64,000 bases of DNA. It comes from Rhyacichthys aspro. Taxonomy: Eukaryota > Chordata > Actinopteri > Gobiiformes > Rhyacichthyidae. Below, one piece after another: positions 15,122-26,900 of this stretch; within the stretch, counting starts at the first letter, position 1, and the number at the start of each line of letters is the position of its first letter. Location: assembly GCA_036850595.1 (NCBI GenBank), contig CM072163.1, forward strand, positions 4,590,718 through 4,654,717, written 5' to 3'. A model generated the notes under the pieces. That model saw only the letters and a list, made by a program, of their open reading frames with translations. It ran no database searches and was not told the origin of the DNA. Both the position numbers and the translations under genes were made by a program.

Positions 15122-18100
15122 GCCTGGTTATGGTCACTCCAATGTCATTGAGCCTTATACTGTGAAAATAACACATTAAACCAAGCCAGAAGCCTGAGGT
15201 CTGTATAAAAGTGAGCTTGATCCACGTATGTTTTAGTATTTGCGAATATACCTCAAGTAACAACAGATCTAAACGCTGTCTGTGTCTTGTTGAATTTACT
15301 TTTGAATCCTAAAAGCCTCGTCATGTCCAGTGTTCAGAGAATTGAATGTGAAAAGCCTTAACCTTTCCACTTTAGAGGTTAAAATTAGCACAACCCAAAG
15401 GACTGCGGTGCCAGAATAAATAACATTCAACCAAACCACGATTAATATTCATACTTTTACAGCTCTGAGACGGTTGGGTGGACTTACTGCAATGTCAAAT
15501 GGACAGATAAAAGACATTTTGCGGGTTCTCTCTTACGCTTTAACAGGTGCATCGTGGGAGAGTTACTCAATAAATGTCATCCCCAGCTGTGTCTTGAAAA
15601 AGGGAGATCATTTATTTAAGATCATTATACATTTTAAGAACCTTTACAGAAAGTCAAAAGAAAGTCAGCATTTCTTGAGGTCTGATTAAATGTTTGGTTT
15701 GTATTGAAGTATTGTTAGTATGACTCTTTCTTTGTCAGTTTGCTTATTTATGTGATAACTTGCAGCATAATAAAACATTTGAATTTGGATCAGAGGTATA
15801 CCAGAAAAAAACAATAGAAAGTGCAGTCTTTTTATGATTTTTTTATTCATGAGACGGTATCATATTTAATGTTTTTTGTGGAAAAAGAAAAAAAAAGAAA
15901 AGATGTTGTTTCCTGAGTTGTTGAAGAAAACATAAGTGTGAAGCTGAAAGTCTTCTAAACCTTGAGTAAAAGGAAGGATGCCTGAAACCCTTGCTCTGCT
16001 GTAACCTGAGAGTCCTGCTTGTTACTAGTTTGATGTATGGATACCTCTGTGCTGCACTGCTGTGTCGGGAAATAGGCCTGGATTTCCCAGAGCTGCAGGA
16101 CAGGGCTCATGTAGCATTTATGATTCAGACATCAAAATGTTTATTTTTGTGTGGAAAAGAAAAGGGTTTGACTAAAAAAAGCTAAGAAAAAATGTAATAA
16201 ATCACAATTGGGGTTTTTTCTCACTGCAATCTTAGACCTTTTAAGAAAATCCCACTATTTATAGGCAATTAAAGTATAGACGCAGGTGCTTGCTCTTGAC
16301 TGACTGATCATTGCACTAAATAGATAACTTTAGCATAATAAAGAGCCTAAAAAGCATAATATTTAGACAGCCTCTCGAAAGTTGTATAGCCTACCATGCA
16401 AATGATAATGCCATGTTAGTCTTGTAAGTCAGATATTGTCTCAAGAGTACTTTGTAACAGAACTTGGCCATCTTACAATTTTAAATCAATATCAATCTTG
16501 ATTTGAGAGAGATGGCAATATATTCTCAAATAGTCATATGCCAGTTGAAAAAGATTGCTCAATGTTGGAAAACAAAGCTAGGATTTATTTACAACAGCTG
16601 TAGAGAAGAAGTCATGCAGTTCTCTCTTTGTTTTCAGTGTTTACCCACACCCAACTACTCCACATTGACCAGACCTGTACCGACCCACTCAGGGAAAACA
16701 TTACATCCCTGTTCCCTTTTCCAACATTACCATAACCTCACCTTTTCCTACCCCTTGCCCTGAACTCCCTGTCAGCAGAGGTAACGTTTAGTTCACTGTA
16801 AACTCTAAGGAAATGAACTTTAAAGATCTAAGCTGTTTGATTCAACATATAAGCTGACTAAATCTCTCTTTTTTCTTCCTCTGTGGAGCTGTTGTGCATC
16901 ACTGGTTTTAAAAAAGTGCCCTTTCTGTCTGGTATGCATTGGCTGAGTTTGATCAAAAGCAGTGACCCTGTATCCAGAAACATATTGTACTTGTGCAGTG
17001 TCAAAAATGTCCCAGGGACATTCGCTCAGCTTCTGCAGAATGGAAAGAGCTCAAGGAATGTATCTGACAACTGTGGGAACAAAAGGCAAAAGTGGTGCTT
17101 GTGTAAAAACAGTAACTGGGAATAGAACGAGACAAGATAACAGCAAACATGGAGGATACGAGACGAGACATACCCAGTTACAACCTTTATTCCCTGATGG
17201 TAGGTGAAAGGAACTGCAAAAAAAAAAAACAGTGTGATATGTGATTGCCAAAAGAAAAACGATATCTAGAATAACTGTGTGTGAGGTGTTATTGTGTGAA
17301 ACCTCACACTAACAAAAGCTGCAGGTAAAAGGAGGAAGAGAGAATAAATAAGGGGAGAAGTGTGAATCTGTATAGACTCTGTAAGCTTCCTGGTTATGTT
17401 TGCGGTAAAGTGAGATTATGTGACATCTTGTCTTAAATTTGGGGCTATGTATTCTTGTATATATGGAGCTTAAGGTTTTGAATTAACCCTTTCTTTGATT
17501 ACATTAACATTTGAGATTTTATCACATATTGCTGATATGGAACTTTTATATAGATATTTAGGGTGTGTTCACACTTGTCATCTGCTTCATTTAGTTTGCA
17601 CCAAAACAGAAAATGATTCATTATGTTTGGTCCACTGTAAAAAGCCCCGCTGCACAAACTTCTTAAACCAAAAAACAAAAAACTCTTCTCAAGAAACACA
17701 CTAGATGGCGCTTGTGGTGACAAATCCTCAAACTCACGCACAAGCAATTGGACAAACCAGTTTAACTCTCCAGCAGATGACTTCAGGTGAAACCTTTGTT
17801 TGCAGGCTCTTCAGATGGTTATTTAGCATGCCGGTTGCCTCGTACTGGCTGGCAGCTGCTATCCATTAGACCCCTGGTTTGATTTAGTCTCTCAATGACT
17901 CACTTGTTCTCCGGGTATGCAGATGAGTCGGGTCGAGAGCCGTACTGTTGTTCTTTTCTCTGCGTCTCCTCACTGTGTAATTTGTCCTGACATATCAGGG
18001 ATGTTAGGTTAGGAAAAAGTCTAATTTATTTGCCAAGGTAAACTATTGCTGTGTGTGAAGGTGGGAGTGAGGCCTGATGAATCACTGCATTGTATTCTTT

Positions 18101-18553
18101 ACATAGAGAGTTGCAGCATTGTAGTCCTAAGTAATGATTTCATAAGCAGTATTTTATGTGCAAGAATGACAAAAAAAACTTCATCAAAAGTAGGAGAAAC
18201 TCTGCAGTGGAAATTTACTTGAAAAATTAACTGGCCTCCATTATGTTTTATTTCATTAGTTGAGTAGTAATTTAGAAATAAGAGCATTTTGATTTGGCTG
18301 CTGTCCATTTTGTTGATTTAGACTTATTTTTAAAGTATAATATAATTCTTGACAAACATAATTTGCATTTTGTGGCTTGTCCAAACTCACAGGATCTCTC
18401 TTGTTTTCTTGGTTTGGAAAAGAGTGGAAACCCTGTATGGTTCGCTGTATACAGTATTAGTCACAGATTTCAGTTTTTATGTTACTGTTCAGTCCCGTTA
18501 ATGATGTTCTTCACCTAATGGTATCTTCTGTGTCTCTTCCTCTTGTCTTTCAG

Positions 18554-18662
18554 TCACAGCCCGTTGGCGGATGTCTCGTCGCCTCCCTCTGAGGTGGGAG
18601 GCCAGTCGGGAGGTGGGCCCTGAGCAGCTGCAGTGATGCGGGCTTCAGTGGCGGGCTGTAAG
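18554..18662 (+). other. pomgnt2: 5'UTR part of the pomgnt2 coding exon
   Basis: It starts after a pyrimidine-rich acceptor ending CAG (18551-18553) and runs to the preferred start codon. An upstream in-frame ATG at 18636 would add nine residues (MRASVAGCK). The ATG at 18663 is preferred because the residues after it (MSVGALLNGLLVS) line up with the known start of vertebrate POMGNT2. Confidence 0.6.
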
Positions 18663-20435
18663 ATGAGCGTGGGTGCGCTCCTCAACGGGCTGCTGGTCTC
18701 CGTAGTCGCAGCCCTGCTTTGGAAGTACTCCAAACTGAGTGAGCACGCTGCCCTGCTCGAGGAGGAGCTACACATGACGCGGCAGTCCCAGGAGCTGTCG
18801 CAGGCCCGCATCGACTACCACGTCGCCCTGGAAGCTCTTCAAGAACACGGGACACAAATGGTCTGTACTGGGAAAATGCACACGGACCGTATCTGCCGTT
18901 TTGACTACCTCTGCTACTGCTCGGACGCAGAGGAGTTTGTCTTCTTCCACTCTAATTCATCTGTAATGCTGCCTAACTTAGGATCTAGACGTTTTCAGCC
19001 TGCTCTGTTAGACTTGTCCTCGGTGGAAGATCACAACACTCAGTACTTCAACTTTTTAGAGCTGCCTGTTGCTGCGTTAAAGTTCATGCCCAAGCCTGTA
19101 TTTGTACCTGACGTGACCCTTATCCTAAACCGCTTCAATCCGGACAATCTGATGCACGTTTTCCACGACGACCTCCTCCCAGCTTACTACACCATGAAAC
19201 AGTATTCAGACTTGGACGACGAGGCTCGGTTAGTTTTTATGGAGGGATGGAGCGAAGGTCCGCACTTTGACCTTTACCGACTTCTCAGCAGCAAGCAGCC
19301 TCTTTTAAAAGAACAGCTTAAGAACTTTGGGAAGCTAATGTGTTTTACCAAATCGTACGTCGGCTTGTCCAAGATGACCACGTGGTACCAGTACGGCTTT
19401 GTCCAGCCGCAAGGACCTAAAGCTAACATCTTGGTTTCAGGGAACGAGATTCGACAGTTTGCCAAGGCTTTGATGGAGAAAATGAACATCTCGAGGACAG
19501 AAGAGGCTGAGAAAGACGTGAGCGGAGAAGACGAGAAGGAGAAAAAGGAGGAGTACATTGTAGTTTTCAGTCGTTCAACAACAAGGCTAATCCTGAACGA
19601 GGCTGAGCTGATTATGGCACTGGCGCAGGAGTTTCAAATGAGAGTCGTCACCGTTTCCTTAGAAGACCAGTCCTTCCCTAGCATCGTCCAAGTGATCAGT
19701 GGGGCCTTTATGCTCGTCAGCATGCACGGAGCCCAGCTCATCACCTCACTTTTCCTTCCCAGAGGAGCTGTCGTGGTCGAGCTGTTCCCATTCGCCGTCA
19801 ACCCAGAACAGTACACCCCTTACAAAACCCTTGCGTCCCTCCCCGGCATGGAGCTTCACTATATTTCATGGAGAAACACAATCGAGGAGAACACCGTGAC
19901 TCATCCGGACAGACCCTGGGAACAAGGAGGCATCAGTCACTTGGAAAAAGCTGAACAAGAGCGGATACTCACCAGCAAAGACGTCCCGAGACACTTGTGT
20001 TGTCGTAATCCGGAGTGGCTTTTCCGGATCTACCAGGACACTTTGGTGGACATACCTTCGTTTTTGGAAGTTGTCAAAGAAGGAATGAAAACCAAGCCGA
20101 TTTTGAAGAAGTCAAAGCTGGCGACCTTGGTTCATCCAGGCCGAGTTAGAGAACCTCAGTGTCAGACCTCGGTACAAACGTCAAACGAGGCCAAACTAAC
20201 GGTCTCTTGGCAGATACCGTGGAATCTTAAATTTCTAAAAGTAAGAGAAGTCAAGTACGAAGTCTGGATTCAAGAGCAGGGAGAAAATACCTACATGCCT
20301 TACATCCTTCCTCAACAAAACTATACTTTTTCTGAAAACATCAAACCATTCACCACTTATTTGGTTTGGGTTCGATGTATCTTCAACAAGAACCTTCTGG
20401 GCCCCTTTGCAGATGTTCTCATGTGTAGGACCTAG
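18663..20435 (+). CDS. pomgnt2: POMGNT2, protein O-linked-mannose beta-1,4-N-acetylglucosaminyltransferase 2 (complete, single exon)
   Basis: The enzyme adds GlcNAc in beta-1,4 linkage to O-mannose on alpha-dystroglycan in the endoplasmic reticulum, the first step towards the laminin-binding core M3 glycan. Loss in humans causes dystroglycanopathy. The frame gives 590 residues against about 580 in human. Residues 6-21 form a type II membrane anchor, followed by a short stem. The GT61-type catalytic region includes NRFNPDNLMHVFHDD (156-170) and SMHGAQL (353-359). A fibronectin type III domain fills the C-terminus (about 495-590). N-glycosylation sequons are NSS (98), NIS (275) and NYT (553). 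A lysine/glutamate-rich stretch at about 278-297 looks longer than in mammals. The coding region is intronless, as in other vertebrates. No frameshift or missing motif was seen. Confidence 0.97.
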   Translation: MSVGALLNGLLVSVVAALLWKYSKLSEHAALLEEELHMTRQSQELSQARIDYHVALEALQEHGTQMVCTGKMHTDRICRFDYLCYCSDAEEFVFFHSNSSVMLPNLGSRRFQPALLDLSSVEDHNTQYFNFLELPVAALKFMPKPVFVPDVTLILNRFNPDNLMHVFHDDLLPAYYTMKQYSDLDDEARLVFMEGWSEGPHFDLYRLLSSKQPLLKEQLKNFGKLMCFTKSYVGLSKMTTWYQYGFVQPQGPKANILVSGNEIRQFAKALMEKMNISRTEEAEKDVSGEDEKEKKEEYIVVFSRSTTRLILNEAELIMALAQEFQMRVVTVSLEDQSFPSIVQVISGAFMLVSMHGAQLITSLFLPRGAVVVELFPFAVNPEQYTPYKTLASLPGMELHYISWRNTIEENTVTHPDRPWEQGGISHLEKAEQERILTSKDVPRHLCCRNPEWLFRIYQDTLVDIPSFLEVVKEGMKTKPILKKSKLATLVHPGRVREPQCQTSVQTSNEAKLTVSWQIPWNLKFLKVREVKYEVWIQEQGENTYMPYILPQQNYTFSENIKPFTTYLVWVRCIFNKNLLGPFADVLMCRT

Positions 20436-22050
20436 CACCTATTAATGTAGACCTCACTTTCCTTTGTTTCTGTTTGGAGTTAAAGGGATTTGACCTGTTT
20501 CTACTTGGAGCAGGTTTGCACAGTTCTTTCCATTCCCAAAACTATCTGACTTTTCCACAGGGTCTGAACTTTTCCTCAAAAGACTGAACTTATATGGTCT
20601 CCAGAGACTCTACACATCCAGAGTTTAAATCAGCAGATTTATTTATGTGCAAAATGATACTGAACATGTTTATAGTGGTAGACAAAACACTGATTCTTAA
20701 CCTTTTACAGTATGCAATGTAGCTTTTTCTGTCGACTGCAAGAAAGATTTTAGGATAGCTAGATTTTTTTACGTTTTTGACTGACTTGTCTGTTGTCTAG
20801 TGTGTGAGGGATTGTGGTTAATTTCAGCATCAGAACCCAGCCAAAACCAAAGTACCTTTTTTAGGTTAAGCCAGTCATGTTTTATGCCATATTTCTTCAT
20901 CTTGTTGTAGACTATAGACATTATTACTGATAGACGGAGACAGGCAGGAATCACACTAAACCTAACCCTTATGTTCACTAAAAACTACATATTTTCCATA
21001 CACCATTTTCTAGATATTATTTGATTTAGTTTCTGTCAGATGTCTGATTCATCTTTGGTCAGCTGATTCATGGACTGGGAAATATTGTAATCACCAGTTT
21101 TACATTCACTGAACACTGGTATAGACAAATAAATACTATCACTAACAAAACAGACCTACTGTTTCGTTAAAAATGTGGCATTTTTAAGATGTCTTACCAT
21201 TTTTAGGTATATTTTGTGTACTGATTGGTAAAGCTTTGATTGGCGAAAATAGCAATAGTAACTTATTATTTGTATAAACCATAGTATTATTATTACTGAC
21301 AGACAGCATTAAACTGTCCACAAATGGTCAGTGAAAAAAAACTTTAAGACTTCACATTGCAATTTATGGGAAAATGTATTTGGAGTGAAAACCATAAAGT
21401 GTGGTGCCACAAAAAAATCCTCTTGACTTCAGTCCTGCTGGTCTTGGTTCCCACTTTCACATCAGATAAACTGTGGTTGCAATTAGTCAAAATAACATTC
21501 ACTCAATTACAATCATTAGTAATAATAAACTTATTTTAGGAGAGATGCTTTGTGTCGGGTGCTTACATCTAGGACTTTAGAGATCAGTTCATTTTCACTC
21601 GAGTGGTTTAGTCCTGGTCCGTTCTGGCTCGTTTTCATTTCCAAAAGAGGTCTCAAAGTGTCCCCCAAAAGCATACTGTGCCATTTTGGGCACACGCCAG
21701 CCTGGGGTCCCAAACTGGCCCGGCTTTGTGGTACGCTTTGGAAAAGTGGGGCTAAACACTGTGGTCAGCTGATTGGACGATAATTAATCCTTACTCGACC
21801 GAAAACGAGAAGCAAAAGGAAAAACGTCGAACAGAAATGTTTTTCAAATAAATTAGACCTTGTTTTTGTGAGAAACGTCATTTTCCTGTCACTGTTGATA
21901 AAGATGATATAAGTTGAGTGCAATTAATGCTGATATAAAGACTCCACATCCTTCAAAACAACAATAAAAGAACTGAAAAATCAACATGGCACCAAAGTCT
22001 GTTGATGATTTATAATTATTATGCACTCATGTCTGAACAAATAAACTGAG
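20436..22050 (+). other. pomgnt2: Probable pomgnt2 3'UTR
   Basis: The segment after the TAG has no exon signals. AATAAA signals occur at 21128-21133, 21847-21852, 21963-21968 and 22040-22045, with a further one at 23061-23066 followed by T/G-rich DNA, so the true end is uncertain. The GC-richer portion at about 21545-21800 (words such as 'tttggaaaagtggggctaaa') resembles a dispersed fish repeat rather than UTR proper. Confidence 0.4.
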
Positions 22051-23262
22051 AGAAAATAATTGGTTTGATTGGGAAACAATGAAGATAAAACCTGCTTCAT
22101 ATTCTTGACCTGTCTGTTTCTCTATCAGTAATACACAGTCTACTTCTTTCCATACCTCTTACTGTTAAAGGCTGAAAGTTAATTAAAAATGCTGTATATT
22201 TGTGTGAAATGAGTGTCAGACTAGTTTCTATTACTGCAGCAGTGTTCACAATTAATACTTTGTTTTTCATTTTGAACCATTTTGCATTTTATAGCAACAG
22301 TAATTATTGGGCGCCCTGCTCATTATGTCTCTGTCCTGCCCGGTCAAAACAAATCTGCTTTACTGCACAAATTATTTATTTAATTTATTCTAATTGCCTC
22401 TAATTAAAACTGTAATAATTATAATTTTATGTGGAAAGTGAAGCTGTTTCCCCTCAGCTGTAATTACTGTGGAGCAGTTTTCTTTTCCTGGACAGTTGGA
22501 GTTTAGTACTGAGTAGAAAAAAACATCTTAATTACAGTAAGTGTCTGCCAGGCTCAAGCACGACTGCTTACTTTCTGTTTCACTCTTTTACAGCTCGAAG
22601 TTTTAAAAAATGAAGTGCTGCTTGTTTGTTTTAGACTGTGAGACATATTTATTTTGTAGACAGAGTTGTTACAAATGGCACAAGTTACACAATACACTGC
22701 CATTCATAATATTGTTGACATATTGTGCCATTTTTATTACAAAGTCCTGTCCATTTTTGCCACAAACATTTCAAATATTGCCATTTTTTTTCTTGTAATA
22801 TTTGCTTTTTGAGTTAACTATTAAGGGATGGTGTCCTGTTCGAATGCACATTGAATTTGAGATTATCATTGTTATTATTTTGAGCCATTGTTGAGTGCCG
22901 ACTGTGAAATGTGACTTAGCTGTGTATGTGTTTGAGTTGTTGGTTAGATTTATCCGTCCCCTGAGCGTCCTGTTAGAGGAGCCTGTTTGTTCTGAATGAG
23001 AGAGTCTCTGTTTTCTACGTTAACGAATAGTGGGAGTTTCTTTTTCAGTGACTGTGAGTGAATAAAGAGTATTTCCTATAGTTTTGTCTCTGCAGTTTTT
23101 TATCATGCCTTAATATACTGTTAATCTGTGTATGTAATACCTTAACCTTTTAAAAACTACATGATTTTTGCTTCCTTTACTTCTGACTAAAACAGAAAAC
23201 AATCCTTTTACTTTGTTTGCAAAAAGGTAAGTATTCTTAGTGACATTTTTTACATTAAAACT
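22051..23262. other. AT-rich intergenic DNA
   Basis: No supported exon, RNA gene or clear repeat. A plus-strand AATAAA at 23061-23066 with a T/G-rich downstream element could be a distal polyadenylation site of pomgnt2. Confidence 0.4.
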
Positions 23263-23990
23263 CATTAGACCAGACATGTCCAAAGTCAGGCCCGGGGGCC
23301 AATTGTGGCACAAGGTGAAATTTTATGTGGCCCTAAGCTTCTTTCATAAAAATATATTGTTTATGGCCCTAACAGCAGCCTTATATAAACAGGTAAAATA
23401 CAGTACAACATACAAGTCCAACTAAAACCTGTTCAAATCCATCTAAAACCTGTTCAAATCCATCTAAAAACAGTTCAAATTCATTTATAACCTATTAAAT
23501 TCCATCTATAACCTGTTCAAATCCAACTAAAACCTGTTCAAATCCAACTAAAACCTGTTCAAATCCATCTAAAACCAGTTCAAATTCATTTAAAACCTAT
23601 TAAATTCCATCTAAAATCTGTTCAAATTCATCTAAAACTTGTTCAAATCTAACTAAAACCTGTTCAAATCTAACTAAAACCTGTTCAAATCTAACTAAAA
23701 CCTGTTCAAATCATCTAAAACCTGTTCAAATCCATTTAAAAAATGTTTAAATCCATCTAAAACTTGTTCAAATCTAACTAAAACCTGTTCATCCACTAAA
23801 CCTGTTCATCCAACTAACCTGTTAAAATCCATCTAAACCTGTTCAAACCAACGAACTGTTCCACTGTTCACACACCTGTTCACCATCTAAAACCTGTTCA
23901 AATCCATCTAAAGCCTGTTCAAATCCAACTAAAACAAGAACATTTCCTCTCATCAAATGTGGCCCTTTTTGCAAAAAGTTTGCATTAGAC
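23263..23990 (+). mobile_element. Non-autonomous hAT-like element with 8-bp target duplication and internal minisatellite
   Basis: An exact 8-bp direct repeat CATTAGAC flanks the element (23263-23270 and 23983-23990). The body (23271-23982, 712 bp) starts CAGACATGTCCAAAGTC and ends AAAAAGTTTG, so the ends begin CAGAC and, on the other strand, CAAAC. A GGCCC/GGGCC motif near each end is typical of this widespread vertebrate repeat. Eight-bp duplications are the hallmark of hAT transposition, and the nnnTAnnn form fits the Buster branch. The interior (about 23400-23940) is a tandem array of about 24-bp units of the type 'caaatccatctaaaacctgtt'. There is no transposase frame, so it depends on another element for mobility. 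Confidence 0.75.
23400..23940 (+). repeat. About 24-bp minisatellite inside the hAT-like element
   Basis: More than twenty diverged units share the core 'aaacctgttcaaatccatct', alternating ccatct and ccaact/ctaact variants. Units become shorter and disordered near 23790-23890. Related units in the opposite orientation occur at about 58607-58765. Confidence 0.85.
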
Positions 23991-26900
23991 GTTAGTGTCA
24001 AAGGAGGGCGTGTAGAAAAAGGCCCAACCTGATTGGTCATAAGTTAACTTTATGACAGAAGCAAAAACAAGATGGCAGCAGTGTTCATTGCTCATTTTGT
24101 TTTTCTCTGAGCTGCAGATGGGCCTGTACCAAACACTAAAGCATTTCACCTCCTCATTATTCCACATTTTGTCTTTGCTCATTCTGTTTTTATGCCAACT
24201 TCTCTCTGTGATTATTTTGTCCTGTTTTTCAGGTTGTTTTTCACATTTCAATTAAACTGTACCTGAGTTTAGATGGGAGTGGACCTTGCCCCACTTTTTT
24301 GAGGGATATAAATGTGTATTTTTGGTGTGCACCATTCACAAGTATATTTATCCAATTAAACCACAATAACAGAGCAACATCACGACTATTTGTCACAGCT
24401 GTAACAACCAAGGCAAGTGTGCACAGACCCTCTGAATATTATTCCCCAATATTATCAAACTAGAAAAGGTTTATCAACGTGCAATCAACCTTTAAAGTCA
24501 TTAAGTCAGAAGAAGATGAAGCATTGATCATTTCTGTCCTCCCAAAGCTGTTAAACTATATTTATGTGCCTGTAGTTGGGGTCAAAATCCAACCATTTAT
24601 ACAGATCTTCAATATCAATGCAAACAAGTAGCATTTGTGAACTTAAAACATGAATTAAAGATGAAATGGCCGTTCTGTTTGTCTCGCCAACTCAAAAGTT
24701 GCTAATACACATAAGGTAATAATTGACCCCACAGTGTTTTGGCTGCTCTCAAAAAAGCCCTTCATTTAAAGAGTTGTAAGCAGAAAATGGGCCTGATGCT
24801 GATCTGTGCAAGTTTATTTAATGGCTCCTCTTCACTGTGCAATAAGAAGGAATATCAGACTTAAAGTAAATAAATAAAAGCAGCACGAGGCTCATGAAAG
24901 CGAGTCTGAACAAATGAGTCTTCGGATGCTTTTAAAAGACCAACCCTTTTCACTGAGATGAGAGTTAATTTGTGCTGCTGCAGCTGCTCCAACAACATAA
25001 GTATTAAAACCATTATTATTAAAACACATAACCCCTTATAACTAAAACATGAACCTAGCCACAACACATTTTAGTTTTAAGTGTTCATTGTCATTTTTAA
25101 TAAACTGTTATAGAAAAGCAGTCCAACTATGTGTGTAATCAGTGAGATATCCGATCATTTCCACATTTGATTGGCTGCCAGAGCGTTTTGTAATAACGAT
25201 TAAAACCCATGTGCGTTGTCCTCGTGTCACCAGGTCGACGCTCACTTTCCCTCGGTCAGCTCTGAGTCATAGCTTTTACTGCTCTCCGCTCCCAGGGCTA
25301 TTTTCTGCCAGCTTTAACGCAGAGACGAGATGCTGCCTGACAGGTGCAGATGGGGCTAAGTGACAGTGGCCCATCACTGGAGCAGCAGCAGGAGACGAGG
25401 CCAGGGCTGAACTGAGAAGACCCGCTCCGAGGCAGGGACCTGTGGGTAATGGACTCTGGAGGGTGTGAAGTATCATGAAATGGACATGTTCCAGTGGCTA
25501 CAGTTAAATAAAACGATCAGCCGGACATAAAGCTGTGAGAAAGATGAGGGTTCCATAGTATAGTTGACCAGTTTCAATCACGGAGAGCAAGAATAAAAAT
25601 TGTAATTTAACAGGGCTAGGTGAATATTACAGTAAAGGCACATTCTCCTCTGTGTCAAACCTCACTTCACAGATCAATCATTGCATGTTCATGAAGCGAA
25701 ATGAAACGGCTAATGCTAAAATTTACCACACAGTACTGTACCATTAATGGATTTAACAAGTCATCTATATTTTGCGGACATTCATTAATCCCCCAAGTGT
25801 CAGTTCAGTTTGTCATAACTTTGACACCAAAAGTGACAAGTAGCCAGCAGTCATTTATTTCCAAAGCTCAAGAGAGGTGAGCGACGGTAATTCTGTGCCC
25901 CCTGAGCCCAGATTTGAGCTCAACTTTATGCAAAAGAGAAGCGTAACGGCTGCAACCAATCACAAAACAGGATTTGGTCGACATGAGAGCAATAGATCGG
26001 AGCTAATCACAAGTTGAAAGGTTGATATAAGTTGGATTCCTTCCTGTCTTGCTTTGCTCGAAATCCTAATAAATCATGGATGTAAATGTAAATCATGTAA
26101 TGGTTCAATCATGACAGAAACTGATTTTCAAAGTGCACACATTGGTTTCCTTGTTTTACTTGTTTTCACTCACATTGTGCAGAGGTTTAGATTTAGTTTG
26201 AACCTATTCCTCAAAATCTTGTTTGTGATTGCTTCTTTCTTCCGTGATGTAATCCCTAGAGTTACGCTCAGATTTACTCTTGAATGTTACGCCGGGAGAG
26301 TTTGTATTAAAGATTAGTTGATTTTTTTAGCCAATTAAAAAAACAACCCTATGAAATGCAAACTGACAGAAAAATGAGCAATATATTCTTAGAAAAGTTA
26401 AAGGTGCACTGTCTGTAGTACAGTCTGAAATACCAGAAGTGGCCACTGGCATTTGATATATTTTAACACAATTTTATTACGTCCATGCTTTTGAATGCTT
26501 TTTCCTTACAGCTTTACATGTAAAATAAGTTTAAAAGCTGAATACATACAAACACATCTGAGTCAGAAAAGAGTATACTGTGATCTAAACTAATTAAAAA
26601 GAGGAGTTAGGTCATATTTAAATTCAAGGACATTAAACGAGTACATTTACAATTACCACTGTCAAGCCTTTATCTGTAGTTTCACTTTGTACCAGTGCTA
26701 TTTGCTGATATTTTGTATTATTTATTGCTAAACCCCTAATCATCGTTGATAATGTCTATCCATAGATCCTGTAAATGAATTGTACGGCTGACAGGAATAA
26801 TCTCCAGCTTTCACTCGCCTCAGGAAAAGGAGATGTTTCTCATTTTCTCTGTAAGAGGCTGAATATTTGAATAACTCCCCCGAGGAGATTTATCATCATT

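Larger units (their letters stand above)
3276..18553 (+). other. pomgnt2: Inferred 15.3-kb 5'UTR intron of pomgnt2
   Basis: The segment is bounded by the donor at 3276 and the acceptor CAG at 18551-18553. No supported coding exon lies inside. It contains GC-richer islands that could be regulatory (about 7420-8080 and 13240-13500, the latter with a CGCCGCTC/GAGCGGCG hairpin), an A21 run (15101-15121), a TA-dinucleotide run near 7239-7255, and a degenerate repeat with GCGATAT-type words (about 8678-9030). Everything else is ordinary AT-rich sequence. Confidence 0.4.
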
